Below, piece after piece: positions 1-5,258 of a stretch of 5,258 bases of DNA. Within the stretch, counting starts at the first letter, position 1. Each line of letters begins with the position of its first letter. The position numbers and the translations under genes were made by a program. Source of the stretch: an uncultured Anaerolineaceae bacterium. GTDB taxonomy: Bacteria > Chloroflexota > Anaerolineae > Anaerolineales > Anaerolineaceae. Below the pieces are notes generated by a model that was not told the origin of the DNA, did not search any database, and saw nothing but the letters and a program-made list of their open reading frames with translations. The DNA is taken from positions 1 to 5,258 of the forward strand of contig CALAEB010000201.1 in NCBI GenBank assembly GCA_937890875.1, written 5' to 3'.

Positions 1-107
1 TATCGGAACGGGAAGCGGAACCTGTTCTCCGGGAGATGAATGCCGATGCTGTAATCCTTCACAGGGCTCACCGAAGACGGGAAATGGCAAAAAAAGGAGA
101 ACCAGCA
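1..107 (+). other. 5' flank of the hydrogenase operon segment; probable 3' end of an upstream gene
   Basis: Two readings are possible. In the frame starting at base 1 there is a short open stretch ending ...NLFSGR at a TGA at 37-39, which overlaps an ATG at 36 as ATGA, the same junction style seen twice further down the operon. In the frame starting at base 3 there is no stop at all, and it runs straight into the large-subunit gene. In Mbh-type operons the gene before the large subunit encodes a NuoC-like subunit (MbhK), and in HycE-type proteins that domain is fused to the large subunit. Too little sequence is present to recognise either. I infer that the upstream gene ends here, but its frame and identity are not proven. 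Confidence 0.35.
95..100 (+). promoter_or_regulatory. Shine-Dalgarno site of the hydrogenase large-subunit gene
   Basis: AGGAGA lies seven bases before the ATG at 108, an ideal spacing. In-frame ATGs at 36 and 84 have no comparable site; the one at 36 has a GGGAG directly abutting it. This decides the start at 108. Confidence 0.75.
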
Positions 108-1313
108 ATGAACAGCGAAAACATGCTTAATGAGAACAACGCGCCTCAAAAATATATTGTCCCGATCGGCCCTCAGCATCCTGCCCTCAAAGAACCGGGG
201 CACTTTGAATTTACGGTTGAAGGCGAAATTGTGGTCGATGCCTCCATCCGGCTGGGGTATGTCCACCGGGGGATTGAGAAAGCCGCCGAAAAACGAACCT
301 GGACGCAAGTGATGTATTTGGTGGAACGTGTTTGCGGTATTTGCTCACATTCTCACGGAACGGCCTTCATTGAAAGTGCCGAGGCGCTTGCCGGGGTTGA
401 AATCCCGCCGCGCGCAAAGGTGATCCGCTCCATCGCCGGTGAAATTGAGCGGCTGCACAGCCATCTGCTTTGGCTTGGTGTTGCGGCGCATGAAGGCGGG
501 TTCGACGCACTGTTCATGTATTCATGGCGGGATCGGGAGATCGTCATGGACATCCTTGAAAACTTCTTCGGGAATCGGGTGAATTATTCGGTAAACCTTC
601 CCGGCGGGGTGAAAGAAGATATCACCGCGGAGTTTTCGGATGAACTGCTTACGAAACTTGATTATCTTGAAAAACGGATGCATTATTACCTGAATGTGGT
701 TAACAAGGATATTACGTTCCGTTCCCGTACCGTTAATATCGGTTCGCTCAGCAAAGATGAAATGTCAAAACTTGGCGCGACCGGCCCGACGGCCAGATCC
801 GCCGGGATCGCACGCGATATCCGGGTAGACCGCCCTTATTCCGGTTTTGACATCTTTCCAATTAATATCGTGCTGGATGATCGGGGAGATTTGAACGCGC
901 GGTTTGTTGTCCGGATAAAAGAATGCCTTGAATCAATCCGTTACATTCGTGAAGTGCTGCCGCAAATTCCGGAAGGGGAATTATCGGTAAAATTCCCGCG
1001 GAAAATCCCTACCGGCGACTACATGTTATCCGTTGAAGCGCCAAGAGGGGAACTATTCTATTATGTGCGGTCCAACGGTACGGAAAACCCGGACCGGGTC
1101 AAAGTGCGGACGGCCAGCCTTTGCAATTGGGGAACAATCGTTTCCGCTGTTGCAAAAGGGCACAGACTGGCCGATATGCCCATGATTCTGGCCGGAATTG
1201 ACCCCTGTTTCTCCTGTAATGACCGGATGGTTGTAATTAATGGGAATTCGAAGAATCCAAAAATTTGGACTTGGGAACAACTTAGAAGATACGGAGTCGA
1301 ATACTACCAATGA
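108..1313 (+). CDS. mbhL: Group 4 membrane-bound [NiFe] hydrogenase, catalytic large subunit (MbhL/EchE/NuoD-like)
   Basis: This 401-residue protein is the catalytic subunit of an energy-converting hydrogenase, holding the Ni-Fe site that reduces protons to H2 on the cytoplasmic side of the membrane. Near the N-terminus is VPIGPQHPALKEP (18-30), typical of Ech/Mbh-like large subunits. The first Ni-binding motif is RVCGIC (C76, C79) and the second is DPCFSCNDR (365-373; C367, C370). Both cysteine pairs are intact, unlike NuoD or MbxL. GEIERLHSHLLWLG (111-124) and EAPRGE (310-315) are further family motifs. After R373 there are 28 more residues. By analogy with E. coli HycE, which is cut after the Arg of its second motif, they are probably removed during maturation. 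The start at 108 is set by a good ribosome site, although the frame is open upstream (a 425-residue version from 36 is possible). It overlaps the next gene by ATGA. Assignment to group 4 is firm; the exact subgroup (Mbh or Ech-like) is inferred from gene order. Confidence 0.93.
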   Translation: MNSENMLNENNAPQKYIVPIGPQHPALKEPGHFEFTVEGEIVVDASIRLGYVHRGIEKAAEKRTWTQVMYLVERVCGICSHSHGTAFIESAEALAGVEIPPRAKVIRSIAGEIERLHSHLLWLGVAAHEGGFDALFMYSWRDREIVMDILENFFGNRVNYSVNLPGGVKEDITAEFSDELLTKLDYLEKRMHYYLNVVNKDITFRSRTVNIGSLSKDEMSKLGATGPTARSAGIARDIRVDRPYSGFDIFPINIVLDDRGDLNARFVVRIKECLESIRYIREVLPQIPEGELSVKFPRKIPTGDYMLSVEAPRGELFYYVRSNGTENPDRVKVRTASLCNWGTIVSAVAKGHRLADMPMILAGIDPCFSCNDRMVVINGNSKNPKIWTWEQLRRYGVEYYQ

Positions 1314-2230
1314 ACACACCGCACCCACTGATTTGTCTGCTCTTCTTCCCATGCGGGCTTTTTCTGATCATCGCATCATTGTTTTACGAATGGCTGGATC
1401 GGAAAATCATTGCCCGCTTTCAGAACCGGATGGGGCCCCGCTTATACCAGCCTGTCGCCGACCTGTTTAAACTTCTGTCCAAAGAAGAAATCATACCGCT
1501 GGGCGTCAACCGTACACTGTTCATTGCGCTGCCTGTCTTTGCGTTTGCCTGTGTTATGACCGCTTCGCTTTACGTTCCGCTGTTCGGGTTTAAATCCGCC
1601 TGGAGTCTGCGCGGGGACCTGATCATCACGATGTACCTCCTTTCAGCGATGACGGTTTGTCTTGGCATGGCAGGAGCCAACTCAATCAACCGGTTCGCGG
1701 TCGTCGGGGCAACCCGGACATTGACACAGCTTTTTGCCTATGAGGGACCGTTTATGCTGGCGCTGCTGATGCCGGCTTTGGTTGCCCAAACCTGGACCAT
1801 CAGCGAAATTGCGGACTACGCCGCGAATCATACCTGGCTGATTGTGACGCAGCCGGTCGGGTTTGTTATCGCGGTAATCGGTTTGATCGGGAAATTGGAG
1901 CTGCCTCCGTTTGACGCGCCTGAAGCCGAATCGGAGATTGTCAGCGGCGCGTTATCGGAATATTCCGGCCGCGGATTAGGGGTATTCCACATCGCAAAGA
2001 ACGTCGAACTGGTCGTTGGGCTGGCGCTGATTGCGGTCTTTTATCTTGGCGGCGTCGGAAACCCGCTTCAGTTCGCGATTAAAACGATCATATTGCTGGG
2101 CGCCATCGCGCTGCTGCAATCCACATTGACCAGGCTGCGGATTGATCAGACAGTCGGGCTTTGGTGGCAGATCGGCGCGATACTCTCGCTGCTGCAGCTT
2201 TTGATTATCATCTTAGTGAGGGTCGAATGA
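1310..2230 (+). CDS. mbhM: Membrane-bound hydrogenase NuoH-like integral membrane subunit (MbhM/EchB/HycD-like)
   Basis: This 306-residue polytopic protein belongs to the NuoH/ND1 family, which anchors the hydrophilic hydrogenase arm in the membrane and links electron transfer to ion movement. About eight hydrophobic segments can be seen (near residues 6-27, 69-93, 104-125, 145-165, 176-197, 233-248, 255-273 and 285-303). Family motifs are in order: WLDRKIIARFQNRMGP (28-43), ADLFKLLSKE (50-59), GATRTLTQLFAYEGP (133-147), KLELPPFDAPEAESEIVSG (195-213), EYSG (217-220) and TRLRIDQ (274-280). The acidic residues in the 195-217 loop (E197, D202, E205, E207, E209, E217) are the conserved ones next to the quinone-like cavity of Complex I. 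Length is normal for the family. The ATG overlaps the large-subunit stop as ATGA and no strong ribosome site precedes it, so translational coupling is likely. The family call is near certain; the hydrogenase role follows from its neighbours. Confidence 0.93.
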   Translation: MNTPHPLICLLFFPCGLFLIIASLFYEWLDRKIIARFQNRMGPRLYQPVADLFKLLSKEEIIPLGVNRTLFIALPVFAFACVMTASLYVPLFGFKSAWSLRGDLIITMYLLSAMTVCLGMAGANSINRFAVVGATRTLTQLFAYEGPFMLALLMPALVAQTWTISEIADYAANHTWLIVTQPVGFVIAVIGLIGKLELPPFDAPEAESEIVSGALSEYSGRGLGVFHIAKNVELVVGLALIAVFYLGGVGNPLQFAIKTIILLGAIALLQSTLTRLRIDQTVGLWWQIGAILSLLQLLIIILVRVE

Positions 2231-2661
2231 GAGGCCAAATGAGACTCATCGGAATGCTCCAGGACGTGGTCAAATCCTTGTTTGTAAAACCTTCCACGCA
2301 GAACTATCCATACAAAAAACGGGCTGTCCCCGCGCGGTATCATGGCCGTTTGGAGTATGACGCGACCAAATGCACCGGCTGCATGATGTGCGTGCGCGAC
2401 TGCCCGGCAGAAACGATCAAAATAGAGATTGTCGACAGAAAAGCAAAGCAGTTTTTCATGACCTATAATATCGGAGAATGCGTCTACTGCAAACAGTGTG
2501 TCTACAACTGCCGGTTTGATGCGCTTCATATGACAAACCAGATGTGGGAATCCGCTTCAGATACCAAAGAGGGTTTCCAACTTTATTTCGGGAAACAGGA
2601 ATATATCGATGCATTCTTGGAAAACAAAGCTGCGGGAAACAATCCTGCGGCTGCAGGCTGA
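2227..2661 (+). CDS. mbhN: Membrane-bound hydrogenase 2x[4Fe-4S] electron-transfer subunit (MbhN/EchF/NuoI-like)
   Basis: This small protein of 144 residues carries two ferredoxin-type cluster motifs: CTGCMMCVRDCP (C49, C52, C55, C59) and CVYCKQCVYNC (C85, C88, C91, C95). In group 4 hydrogenases the NuoI-like subunit takes electrons from ferredoxin and passes them through the small subunit to the Ni-Fe site. The stretch before the first motif (RYHGRLEYDATKC, 37-49) matches the usual NuoI/HycF layout. The second motif lacks the common proline after its last cysteine (it reads CRF). The ATG at 2227 overlaps the stop of the membrane-subunit gene as ATGA, copying the previous junction. A second in-frame ATG at 2239, also preceded by a GA-rich stretch, is an alternative start four residues later. 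The C-terminal tail (AAGNNPAAAG) looks disordered. Function is well supported by motifs and operon position. Confidence 0.9.
   Translation: MRGQMRLIGMLQDVVKSLFVKPSTQNYPYKKRAVPARYHGRLEYDATKCTGCMMCVRDCPAETIKIEIVDRKAKQFFMTYNIGECVYCKQCVYNCRFDALHMTNQMWESASDTKEGFQLYFGKQEYIDAFLENKAAGNNPAAAG
2597..2600 (+). promoter_or_regulatory. Shine-Dalgarno site of the maturation protease gene
   Basis: AGGA lies eight bases before the ATG at 2609, inside the preceding ferredoxin-like gene. It supports the upstream start despite a 53-base overlap. No other ATG occurs before the conserved KIAILGIGNE segment. Confidence 0.5.
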
Positions 2662-3127
2662 TAAAGGAATCGTCCCGAAAATCGCAATTCTCGGCATCGG
2701 AAACGAACTGAACGGAGACGATGCCGCCGGCGTGCTGATGGCACGGGAATTAATGAAGCATTATGCGGATCAGCCGCAGCGGAGTAATCTCGTCATTTAT
2801 GACTGCGGAACTCTCCCGGAAAATTTCAGCGGCCCGCTGCGGAAATTCAGGCCGGATCTGATCCTGATGCTCGACGCCGGTTCATTCGGCGGAAAACCGG
2901 GCGATCTTCTGCTGGCAAGTTCCGAGGAATCAGAGGGGATGAGTTTCTCAACGCATTCCCTGCCGCCATCTGTTTTTGCGGATTTTTTGATAAATGAATT
3001 GAATTGCGTCGTCCAGCTGCTGCTGGTACAGGCGGAAAATATCGATTTTTGCGATCCACTCAACAGTCAAATTGAGAAAACGATCCGAGAAACGGTTCCT
3101 GCGCTGGCAGAAATCATCCCGGGATGA
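2609..3127 (+). CDS. hycI: HycI-type hydrogenase maturation endopeptidase
   Basis: This 172-residue protein belongs to the M52 family of nickel-dependent processing proteases, which cut the C-terminal tail off the hydrogenase large subunit once Ni is inserted. It follows E. coli HycI closely in layout. The N-terminal motif is GIGNELNGDDAAG (29-41), YDCGTLPEN (64-72) corresponds to DGGSAPEN in HycI, and then come MLDAGSFGG (87-95) and FSTHSLP (113-119). The three nickel ligands known in HycI (D16, D62, H90) correspond to D38, D89 and H116 here, so the protein should be active. The ATG chosen adds about 23 residues before the KIAILGIG start usual in the family, and the gene overlaps the preceding one by 53 bases. 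A downstream non-ATG start cannot be excluded. Its obvious substrate is the tailed large subunit encoded at the head of the same gene cluster. Confidence 0.9.
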   Translation: MHSWKTKLRETILRLQADKGIVPKIAILGIGNELNGDDAAGVLMARELMKHYADQPQRSNLVIYDCGTLPENFSGPLRKFRPDLILMLDAGSFGGKPGDLLLASSEESEGMSFSTHSLPPSVFADFLINELNCVVQLLLVQAENIDFCDPLNSQIEKTIRETVPALAEIIPG

Positions 3128-3139
3128 CGTTTTTCTGCC
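3106..3139 (+). repeat. Interrupted inverted repeat across the protease stop codon
   Basis: GGCAGAAA (3106-3113) pairs with TTTCTGCC (3132-3139). Between them lies a perfect 14-base palindrome, TCATCCCGGGATGA (3114-3127), whose last three bases are the stop codon, followed by an unpaired CGTT. A bulged hairpin could form at the 3' end of the operon transcript. There is no T-run after it, so it is not a standard terminator. It may be chance. Confidence 0.3.
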
Positions 3140-3147
3140 CGGGAATT

Positions 3148-3204
3148 AAAAAATCTGTGGTTTTGTTGATTTTTCGCAAAGCGAAAAATCAACAAAACCA
3201 CAGA
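3148..3204 (-). terminator. Intrinsic terminator of the minus-strand unit, formed by a perfect 24-bp inverted repeat
   Basis: The arms at 3154-3177 and 3181-3204 are perfect reverse complements, separated by a three-base AAA loop. On the left is a run of six A (3148-3153), so minus-strand RNA would form the hairpin and then read UUUUUUAAUU, the textbook arrangement. It lies about 100 bases after the stop of the SUMF1-like gene. Read on the plus strand, the same hairpin starts 26 bases after the protease stop but is followed by ACACCTTCTTTG, a poor U-tract. Termination of the hydrogenase operon here is therefore possible but less certain. A stem this long without a single mismatch is unusual for a terminator. 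Confidence 0.75.
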
Positions 3205-3301
3205 ACACCTTCTTTGAAACCTGAATTGTTAATCCGATTGGGAAACATAACGGAAAGGCAAAGCTTTTTGCTTAATCCTCACCCGAAAAAAACTTGACTC
3301 C

Positions 3302-4390
3302 TCAATCCACTGTTAAAGTCAGACTGGAACCGATTGTCCAGCCTTCCCAGCCGGAAGCCGTCCGTACATGGTACCAGTTTGTATAATTGATTTCCACCGG
3401 GCCTTCAAGAATTTCCAGCAGCGAACCGTTCGGCGCCACAGCAATGATCGTTTCATTCGTACCGGGCGTTTCAAGCAGGAAAATTCCCGAATCGTGTCCG
3501 GAATTTACCACCGCGTAAGACTGTTCTTCCGGCGGATTTTCGTCCGGAACCGGCGTATCATAATAAACCTTTTCTTTCACGTCTTTGGCACAGCGAAATC
3601 CTGTTTCGGCATTATACGCATCCGGCTCTAACGCATAGCGATTCGTGACATGGACCTGCTCCAGCTCCGTATTCCAGGAATCGCCGCGGACGACCTTCTG
3701 CGTTCCATCCGCCGGTCCGGCCGGATCTTCAAGCGGAGATTCCGCATAATATCCGCTTGCATACCAATCCGCAACCCATTCGGAAACATTGCCGACGACA
3801 TCCACCAAACCATACGGGCTGGCTCCCTCCGGATAAGAATTGCCCATCTCTGTGTCGCCGGGAACCAATGTGATGTTCATCGTATAATTTTTCGGTTCGC
3901 CATTTCCCCAGGAATACCGGCGATAATCCACCGTCCCCAGCCCGGCTTTTTCCCATTCGGCTTCTGTCGGCAGCCGTTTATCGACAAACTCACAGTAAGC
4001 CTGCGCCTCATTCCAGGTGACATTCACAACCGGGAAGCGGCCAAAAGATTCATTGCCGTAATAATTCTCCCGCGTCGCGCTGGAAGAATCCTGCGGTTCA
4101 CTGCAAACACCGGCTTCAACGCATTCGGCGTACGCATCATTCGTCACTTCATATAAATCGATATAATACGACTTTAAATAGACAGTATGCCTCGGCTTGG
4201 CATCCGTTTTTGCGTGCAAATCCCCGTCCTCGGCGCCAATCATCGACATGCCTTCTTCGATGTATACCATGCCCTGCGGGACGTCGATATCATATTTTTC
4301 AGAAATACTGTCAAAAGCACCTGCAAAAAAAACGGAGAAGATCAGGCATAAACCGGTCAAGATCCGAAAAAGGTAATTTGATTTCCTCAT
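3302..4390 (-). CDS. Secreted SUMF1/FGE-like domain protein with C-terminal SH3-like domain
   Basis: This 362-residue protein starts with a signal peptide (MRKSNYLFRI, hydrophobic to about residue 23, likely cut after AGA near 25), so it acts outside the membrane. Residues about 38-270 form a formylglycine-generating-enzyme-like (SUMF1) domain, with GMVYIEEG (40-47), YEVTNDAYAECV (80-91), FPVVNVTWNEAQAYCEF (119-135), KRLPTEAEWEKAG (138-150), GLVDVVGNVSEWVADWY (194-210), VRGDSW (234-239) and ETGFRCAKD (262-270). True FGEs have two copper-binding cysteines a few residues after the GxSW motif; here none occur between W239 and C267. It is therefore probably not a sulfatase-activating oxidase, and its role is unknown. 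Residues about 291-360 resemble a bacterial SH3 domain (GSLLEILEG, WYHVRTASGWEGWT), often used for binding cell wall or ligands. The ATG at 4390 has AAGGAG five bases upstream; a TTG six codons earlier is less likely. It follows the dehydrogenase gene by 14 bases, probably in one transcript. Confidence 0.85.
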   Translation of the reverse strand: MRKSNYLFRILTGLCLIFSVFFAGAFDSISEKYDIDVPQGMVYIEEGMSMIGAEDGDLHAKTDAKPRHTVYLKSYYIDLYEVTNDAYAECVEAGVCSEPQDSSSATRENYYGNESFGRFPVVNVTWNEAQAYCEFVDKRLPTEAEWEKAGLGTVDYRRYSWGNGEPKNYTMNITLVPGDTEMGNSYPEGASPYGLVDVVGNVSEWVADWYASGYYAESPLEDPAGPADGTQKVVRGDSWNTELEQVHVTNRYALEPDAYNAETGFRCAKDVKEKVYYDTPVPDENPPEEQSYAVVNSGHDSGIFLLETPGTNETIIAVAPNGSLLEILEGPVEINYTNWYHVRTASGWEGWTIGSSLTLTVD

Positions 4391-4395
4391 AAATT

Positions 4396-4401
4396 CTCCT
4401 T
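4396..4401 (-). promoter_or_regulatory. Shine-Dalgarno site of the SUMF1-like gene
   Basis: On the minus strand AAGGAG lies five bases before the ATG at 4390. It sits in the 14-base gap after the stop of the dehydrogenase gene. It settles the start at MRKSNY rather than at the TTG at 4408. Confidence 0.8.
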
Positions 4402-4404
4402 GAG

Positions 4405-5258
4405 TCAACTTTCATTCAAATGAATTCCAGCCATATTTTCCAGAACAGCGATGACGGCAGAATTATCTTCCAGCCCGAATCCCTGCTGAAGCATCGCTGT
4501 ATACAACTGCGTATCGATCGCGGCGGATGGCAGCGGAATGCCGTATTGGCGGGCAGTTTCCATCACAATATTCAGGTCTTTCGCCTGCATATGAGCCTTA
4601 AAACCCGGGGTCCGATTGCCGGAAAACAAGCGTTGGGGTTTGACGTCCAGTGTCCAACACTGCGCCGCCCCGGAGCGGATCGCCTCCACCACTTTCTGCG
4701 GATCGGCGCCGGCTTTCTGCGAGAAAATCAGCAGCTCCGCCATCGCCACCATTTGCGCGGCGACCATAATTTGATTGGCCGCTTTTGCGATCTGGCCTGC
4801 CCCTGCCGCACCCACGTGCGTAATTGTTTTTCCGATGCAGTTGAATATCGGAGTAACTTTTTCCAGCGGATCAGTGTCACCGCCAACCATAATTGTCAGC
4901 ATCCCATCTCTTGCGCCGATATCGCCGCCGCTCACCGGCGCGTCCAGCGCCTTGATTCCTTTTTCGCCTAACGCCTGATAAATCGTACGGGAAACCGCGG
5001 GCTGAATAGTCGAATTATCAACATAAATCAACCCGGGGGTCCCGGCTGTAAGTATCCCATCTTTTCCGAGCACAACTTCGGTCACGTCCGGAGAATCCGG
5101 CAGATTTGTGAAAATTACGTCCACCTTAGTAGCCACTTCCGCCGGTGAGAAGGCCGCTTCAGCGCCCTCGGCAACGAGTTCGTCCACCACAGCCCGGCTT
5201 CGATTATGAACAACCAGCGGAAATCCGCCCTTCATTATATTTCGGGCAATGGATTTCC
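4405..5258 (-). CDS. Beta-hydroxyacid dehydrogenase, 2-hydroxy-3-oxopropionate reductase / 3-hydroxyisobutyrate dehydrogenase family (5' end outside window)
   Basis: The gene runs off the right edge. Its 283 residues inside the window start KSIARNIMKGGF, so only about 10-15 residues, including the GxGxMG nucleotide-binding motif, are missing. The first ATG inside (5235) is internal and not the start. Counting from that Met, NRS (11-13) is typical of the NADP/NAD-binding fold, DNSTIQP (73-79) and DAPVSGG (98-104) are the substrate-binding motifs, and GAGQIAKAANQ (145-155) carries the catalytic lysine K151. FKAHMQAKDL (212-221) belongs to the helical C-terminal domain. Enzymes of this family reduce or oxidise small beta-hydroxyacids with NAD(P)H in the cytoplasm. 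The style is closest to GarR-type tartronate semialdehyde reductases, but the substrate cannot be fixed from sequence alone. The catalytic set looks complete. It lies upstream of the SUMF1-like gene in the same orientation; no functional tie is evident. Confidence 0.9.
   Translation of the reverse strand, partial: KSIARNIMKGGFPLVVHNRSRAVVDELVAEGAEAAFSPAEVATKVDVIFTNLPDSPDVTEVVLGKDGILTAGTPGLIYVDNSTIQPAVSRTIYQALGEKGIKALDAPVSGGDIGARDGMLTIMVGGDTDPLEKVTPIFNCIGKTITHVGAAGAGQIAKAANQIMVAAQMVAMAELLIFSQKAGADPQKVVEAIRSGAAQCWTLDVKPQRLFSGNRTPGFKAHMQAKDLNIVMETARQYGIPLPSAAIDTQLYTAMLQQGFGLEDNSAVIAVLENMAGIHLNES

Noticed and set aside
36..107. Longer 425-residue start for the large subunit at ATG 36, or ATG 84
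   Set aside because: Neither has a spaced ribosome site, whereas ATG 108 has AGGAGA seven bases upstream and gives a normal family N-terminus. The long version is kept only as an alternative.
1053..1352. 99-residue minus-strand open frame at the large-subunit/membrane-subunit junction
   Set aside because: It is a shadow of the coding strand covering the conserved DPCFSC region.
2161..2226. Upstream TTG start for the ferredoxin-like gene
   Set aside because: It would overlap the membrane-subunit gene by 70 bases and add residues unlike the family. The ATG at 2227 with its ATGA junction is far better.
2146..2529. 127-residue minus-strand open frame across the membrane and ferredoxin-like genes
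   Set aside because: It is antisense to two conserved genes and crosses their junction; no recognisable motif.
3258..3271. Short hairpin GCAAA-GCTT-TTTGC in the intergenic region
   Set aside because: A five-base stem without a T-run is expected by chance in AT-rich intergenic sequence.
3287..3305. Possible small minus-strand terminator (TTGA/TCAA stem followed by seven T) at the SUMF1-like stop codon
   Set aside because: A four-base AT-rich stem is too weak; the 24-bp hairpin about 100 bases further on is much better.
3650..4156. 168-residue open frame on the plus strand, opposite the SUMF1-like gene
   Set aside because: It is Arg/Ile-rich low-quality protein antisense to a motif-rich gene, with no ribosome site or family features.
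4420..4971. 183-residue open frame on the plus strand, opposite the dehydrogenase gene
   Set aside because: It is antisense to a clear conserved enzyme, with a Cys/His/Arg-rich composition typical of a shadow frame.
1..5258. CRISPR arrays, tRNA or rRNA genes, insertion sequences or attachment sites
   Set aside because: No tandem spaced repeats, cloverleaf-like segments, transposase motifs or terminal repeats were seen on either strand; nearly all the window is coding.

Overview
The window holds the distal end of a plus-strand operon for a membrane-bound, energy-converting [NiFe] hydrogenase (group 4, Mbh/Ech-like). Converging on it from the minus strand is a two-gene unit of unrelated function. 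The source is probably an anaerobic bacterium. A membrane-bound hydrogenase next to a secreted SUMF1-like/SH3 protein of this style is reminiscent of Anaerolineae (Chloroflexota), but this is an impression from protein style, not a demonstrated assignment. Base composition is close to balanced, and nothing looks like a mobile element or a recently acquired island.

Plus strand, 1-3127: about 107 bases of flank probably carry the 3' end of an upstream gene (a NuoC-like subunit would be expected). Then follow the hydrogenase catalytic large subunit (108-1313), the NuoH-like membrane subunit (1310-2230), the NuoI-like 2x[4Fe-4S] subunit (2227-2661) and a HycI-type hydrogenase maturation protease (2609-3127). 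The three subunit genes are joined by ATGA stop/start overlaps, and the protease gene overlaps its predecessor by 53 bases. The order D-H-I matches mbhL-mbhM-mbhN of archaeal Mbh. All four Ni-binding cysteines are present, so this is a hydrogenase and not a Complex I or Mbx-type relative. The large subunit ends in a 28-residue tail after the second cysteine motif, which is the kind of tail a HycI-type protease removes. Substrate and processing enzyme are therefore encoded together. The expected job of the complex is to pass electrons from reduced ferredoxin to protons, making H2 while moving ions across the membrane. The small subunit and any antiporter-like subunits are not in the window.

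Middle, 3128-3301: a short convergent intergenic region with a perfect 24-bp inverted repeat. A run of six A on its left side makes it a good intrinsic terminator for the minus-strand unit. It lacks a clear T-run for the plus-strand operon.

Minus strand, 5258-3302: a 5'-truncated gene for a beta-hydroxyacid dehydrogenase of the GarR/3-hydroxyisobutyrate dehydrogenase family is followed after 14 bases by a gene for a secreted SUMF1/FGE-like protein with a C-terminal SH3-like domain. The FGE-like domain lacks the active-site cysteines of true formylglycine-generating enzymes. The link between these two genes and the hydrogenase is only positional. I see no wholly new system here. The best leads are the paired large-subunit tail and protease, the cysteine-less FGE-like protein, and the unusual intergenic hairpin.
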